Source: Gemmatimonas sp.
GTDB taxonomy: Bacteria > Gemmatimonadota > Gemmatimonadetes > Gemmatimonadales > Gemmatimonadaceae
Length of the DNA stretch: 64,000 nucleotides
NCBI GenBank assembly: GCA_023910675.1
Contig: JAAVWC010000005.1
Coordinates: 124,001-188,000, forward strand
Direction of reading: 5' to 3'
The position numbers and the translations under genes are program-made. The notes under the pieces were generated by a model, which was not told where the DNA came from, made no database searches, and was given only the letters and a program-made list of their open reading frames with translations. Position 1 is the stretch's first letter; each line of letters starts with the position of its first letter. Below, one piece after another: positions 63,201-64,000 of the stretch.

Positions 63201-63957
63201 CGCCCACAAAGCTCAGTCCGCGGTTGCTGAAGTTGGTGCCTGAGCGGGTGCGCAGCTGGAACTGTCCGCCGCTGAAGCCGCCGCGCGATACATCGTACGG
63301 TGACGTGATGAGTGAGCTGAGCACACCTGCATCGCGCGGCAATCCGGCGCCGCCGAACATCATGCCGTTGAGCGTGGTGTTGTTCTGATCGGCACCGAGG
63401 CCAAGCACCGAGAAGCCGTTGGCTCCGCCGTCCTGACCAGGTACGAGCTGCACACCGGGGAGTGTGGCGGCCATCGCGGCGAGGTCGCCCATCTGGTCGG
63501 GCGGGAGCGCCGCGAGATTGCTGATGGTGCGCTCGGTCCCTCCGATATCCTGCGATACTTCGCCGCGCGATACGCGCTGACGCTCCGCCGTGACACGCAT
63601 GGCGTCGAGTACGGTGCCGACCTTGCTGAGCTTGGCGTCGGCGAGCAGCACGTCTTCGTCGGCGGCGCGCTTCACCTCGAACCGGCGCTGGGCGAACCCG
63701 ACGGCATTGATGGTGACCATATAGTCGCCATCGCCGTTGGGAAAGGTGACCGTGAAGCGACCGGCGCGGTCGGTTCGCGCTGTGCGGTTCACGTTGCCGG
63801 AGATCGACGTGACGAGCACCGACACATTTTCGAGCGGTTCATTGTCCTGGCCGGTAATGCGGCCGCGGATCACGTCGAGCTGCTGAGCAGATACTGGCGG
63901 TGCCAACAGCGCCAGCAGGCTGACCAGCAGGGCCAAAAGAGGGATGCGACGGAGCAC
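60211..63957 (-). CDS. TonB-dependent outer-membrane receptor with C-terminal helical extension
   Basis: A 1248-residue receptor. Signal peptide about 1-24; a carboxypeptidase-regulatory-like domain (about 26-100: VIRGRITGQDNEPLENVSVL); plug (about 110-230, with LPGVQLVPGQDGGANGFSVL); a long barrel to about 1080. Unusually about 160 residues follow the barrel: a helical stretch LSSDQADALATMNRRYLVRL, then YAPQVKKILTAQQFRKLPPF, which resembles Spy/CpxP (LTxxQ) helices, and a Gly/Met-rich tail (GGGGGMMLNPGMMMAGGMGG) to the end. The barrel's normal terminal Phe is therefore internal. Substrate unknown. Forms an operon with the propeller gene. Confidence 0.9.
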   Translation of the reverse strand: MLRRIPLLALLVSLLALLAPPVSAQQLDVIRGRITGQDNEPLENVSVLVTSISGNVNRTARTDRAGRFTVTFPNGDGDYMVTINAVGFAQRRFEVKRAADEDVLLADAKLSKVGTVLDAMRVTAERQRVSRGEVSQDIGGTERTISNLAALPPDQMGDLAAMAATLPGVQLVPGQDGGANGFSVLGLGADQNNTTLNGMMFGGAGLPRDAGVLSSLITSPYDVSRGGFSGGQFQLRTRSGTNFSNRGLSFVGDAPQLQWTDAAARATGQEYTNGSLGGTVSGPLVFDKAFYNVSYQLGRRSSDLQSLLNTSPSGLQASGVSADSVSRLLGILGNSRVPINTGGIPGSRLADQGSLLGAIDFAPPSSSSGSAYNLTVNAGWNKQNPAFTPLTTALPNTGAERTSWNGGLQGRHSGYFTVFGVGMLTETSAGFSASNSEGTPYLNLPGGRVRVNSTFADGTSGVQQLSFGGNQFLNTTQNGSSLMANNTLSWFSGNNKHRLKLGTEIRRDASAQDQTVNRLGTYTYNSLADLQAGLPLSYTRTLSPRERDASVVIGALSLGDSYRRSQTLQIQYGVRLDANQFLDSPARNFDLESRLGVRNDRVPNGVFVSPRIGFSWQYGTGPQIGAFEGAFRGPRAVVRGGIGVFQNTPQATTIGTAIDNTGLPGAIQQLVCVGGAVPTPDWNAFTSLSGIPSRCTDGSTGTLFNNSVPNVTLFSSGFAPSRSVRSNLSWSGPVLWNIFNASFDATYSLNTQQASFVDRNFAGTQRFVLDNEGGRPVYVNSSSIVPLTGGIAAGDGRAVSQYQRVTEQLSDLRSRSGQFSVRLSPMAFNTNFSWSGSYTYGNVREQFRGFQSTAGDPFAVDWSRSGFDSRHQFTYNINWNAFDIVRIGWFGQLRSGTPLTPTIGGDVNGDGFANDRAFVFNPANTGDAAVASGMQSLLQQGSRVARECLSRQLGTLAARNSCQGPWVTTANLSIGFNPLKLRLPQRMNLSLNVSNPIGAADLLLHGEKNLRGWGQQPFLDQSLLYVRGFDPVSKRYKYEVNQRFAATNPQFQQFRAPVTVTAQLRYDIGPTRERQVLTQALDRGRRAEGTKPSAQLIKAQFGNGGVPNPLGTILRDQDTLKLSSDQADALATMNRRYLVRLDSIWSPIATQFAALPDGYDKDRIYFQYVRAREASIDMLRSYAPQVKKILTAQQFRKLPPFIALSLDDRYLKTIRSGTAGGGGGMMLNPGMMMAGGMGGGSQTIIMRQ

Positions 63958-64000
63958 GTCGGTATTGGTGTCAAGGGAGCGAGCGGTGACCTCTCGCGAA

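Overview
The window is high-GC DNA with dense coding on both strands and no rRNA or complete tRNA gene. Many products are exported or outer-membrane proteins: a TonB receptor with a carboxypeptidase-regulatory N-terminus, a CBM9-like/DUF5916-type barrel protein, two MA-like metallopeptidase-propeller proteins, a DUF1592-DUF1552-ankyrin cluster, a secreted creatininase-like protein and a prolyl oligopeptidase. This mix is typical of Gemmatimonadota, so I infer a Gemmatimonas-like chromosome. A gene whose second half closely resembles BciA, the divinyl chlorophyllide 8-vinyl reductase, raises the possibility of a phototrophic member. The taxonomic call is inference.

Layout. 1-2.4 kb: the 3' end of an unrecognised gene, then a hipBA module with a candidate operator. 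2.4-5.1 kb: two tRNA-Leu 3'-end fragments flank an exported hydrolase, followed by remnants of a sigma factor, a TetR regulator and an SDR. 5.2-11.9 kb: an ECF sigma factor overlapping an exported protein gene, a peptidase/propeller/barrel protein, and a LytS/LytTR two-component pair. 12-13.3 kb: a collapsed ABC-M1 peptidase locus. 13.7-16.8 kb: a second peptidase/propeller protein. 16.8-25.5 kb: a decayed stretch, two secreted proteins, an ABC-F ATPase, a broken sensor kinase and Ser/Thr kinase pair, and an ArsR-AHSA1 operon. 25.6-35.2 kb: prolyl oligopeptidase, DinB-like protein, three vapBC-type loci (one intact), M28 peptidase, exported HpcH/HpaI-like protein, cyclophilin and sulfurtransferase. 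35.3-46.6 kb: the hydrolase-BciA fusion, acetamidase, amidase, lipase, DoxX and VOC remnants, argG and a ketopantoate reductase. 47.2-64 kb: the DUF1592-DUF1552-ankyrin operon, creatininase-like protein, CBM9-like barrel protein, a propeller protein and a TonB receptor with an added C-terminal helical domain.

Two patterns stand out. First, five very long imperfect palindromes (121 to about 369 bp) each begin 10-25 bp after the stop codon of a plus-strand gene. Each is built from short iterated words on the left arm and their reverse complements on the right arm; the words differ between elements but the architecture is the same. Two of them are near-identical and flank one gene. Second, about a dozen genes carry internal deletions, truncations, frameshifts or in-frame stops, mostly in sensory, regulatory and toxin genes, while neighbouring metabolic and exported-protein genes are intact.
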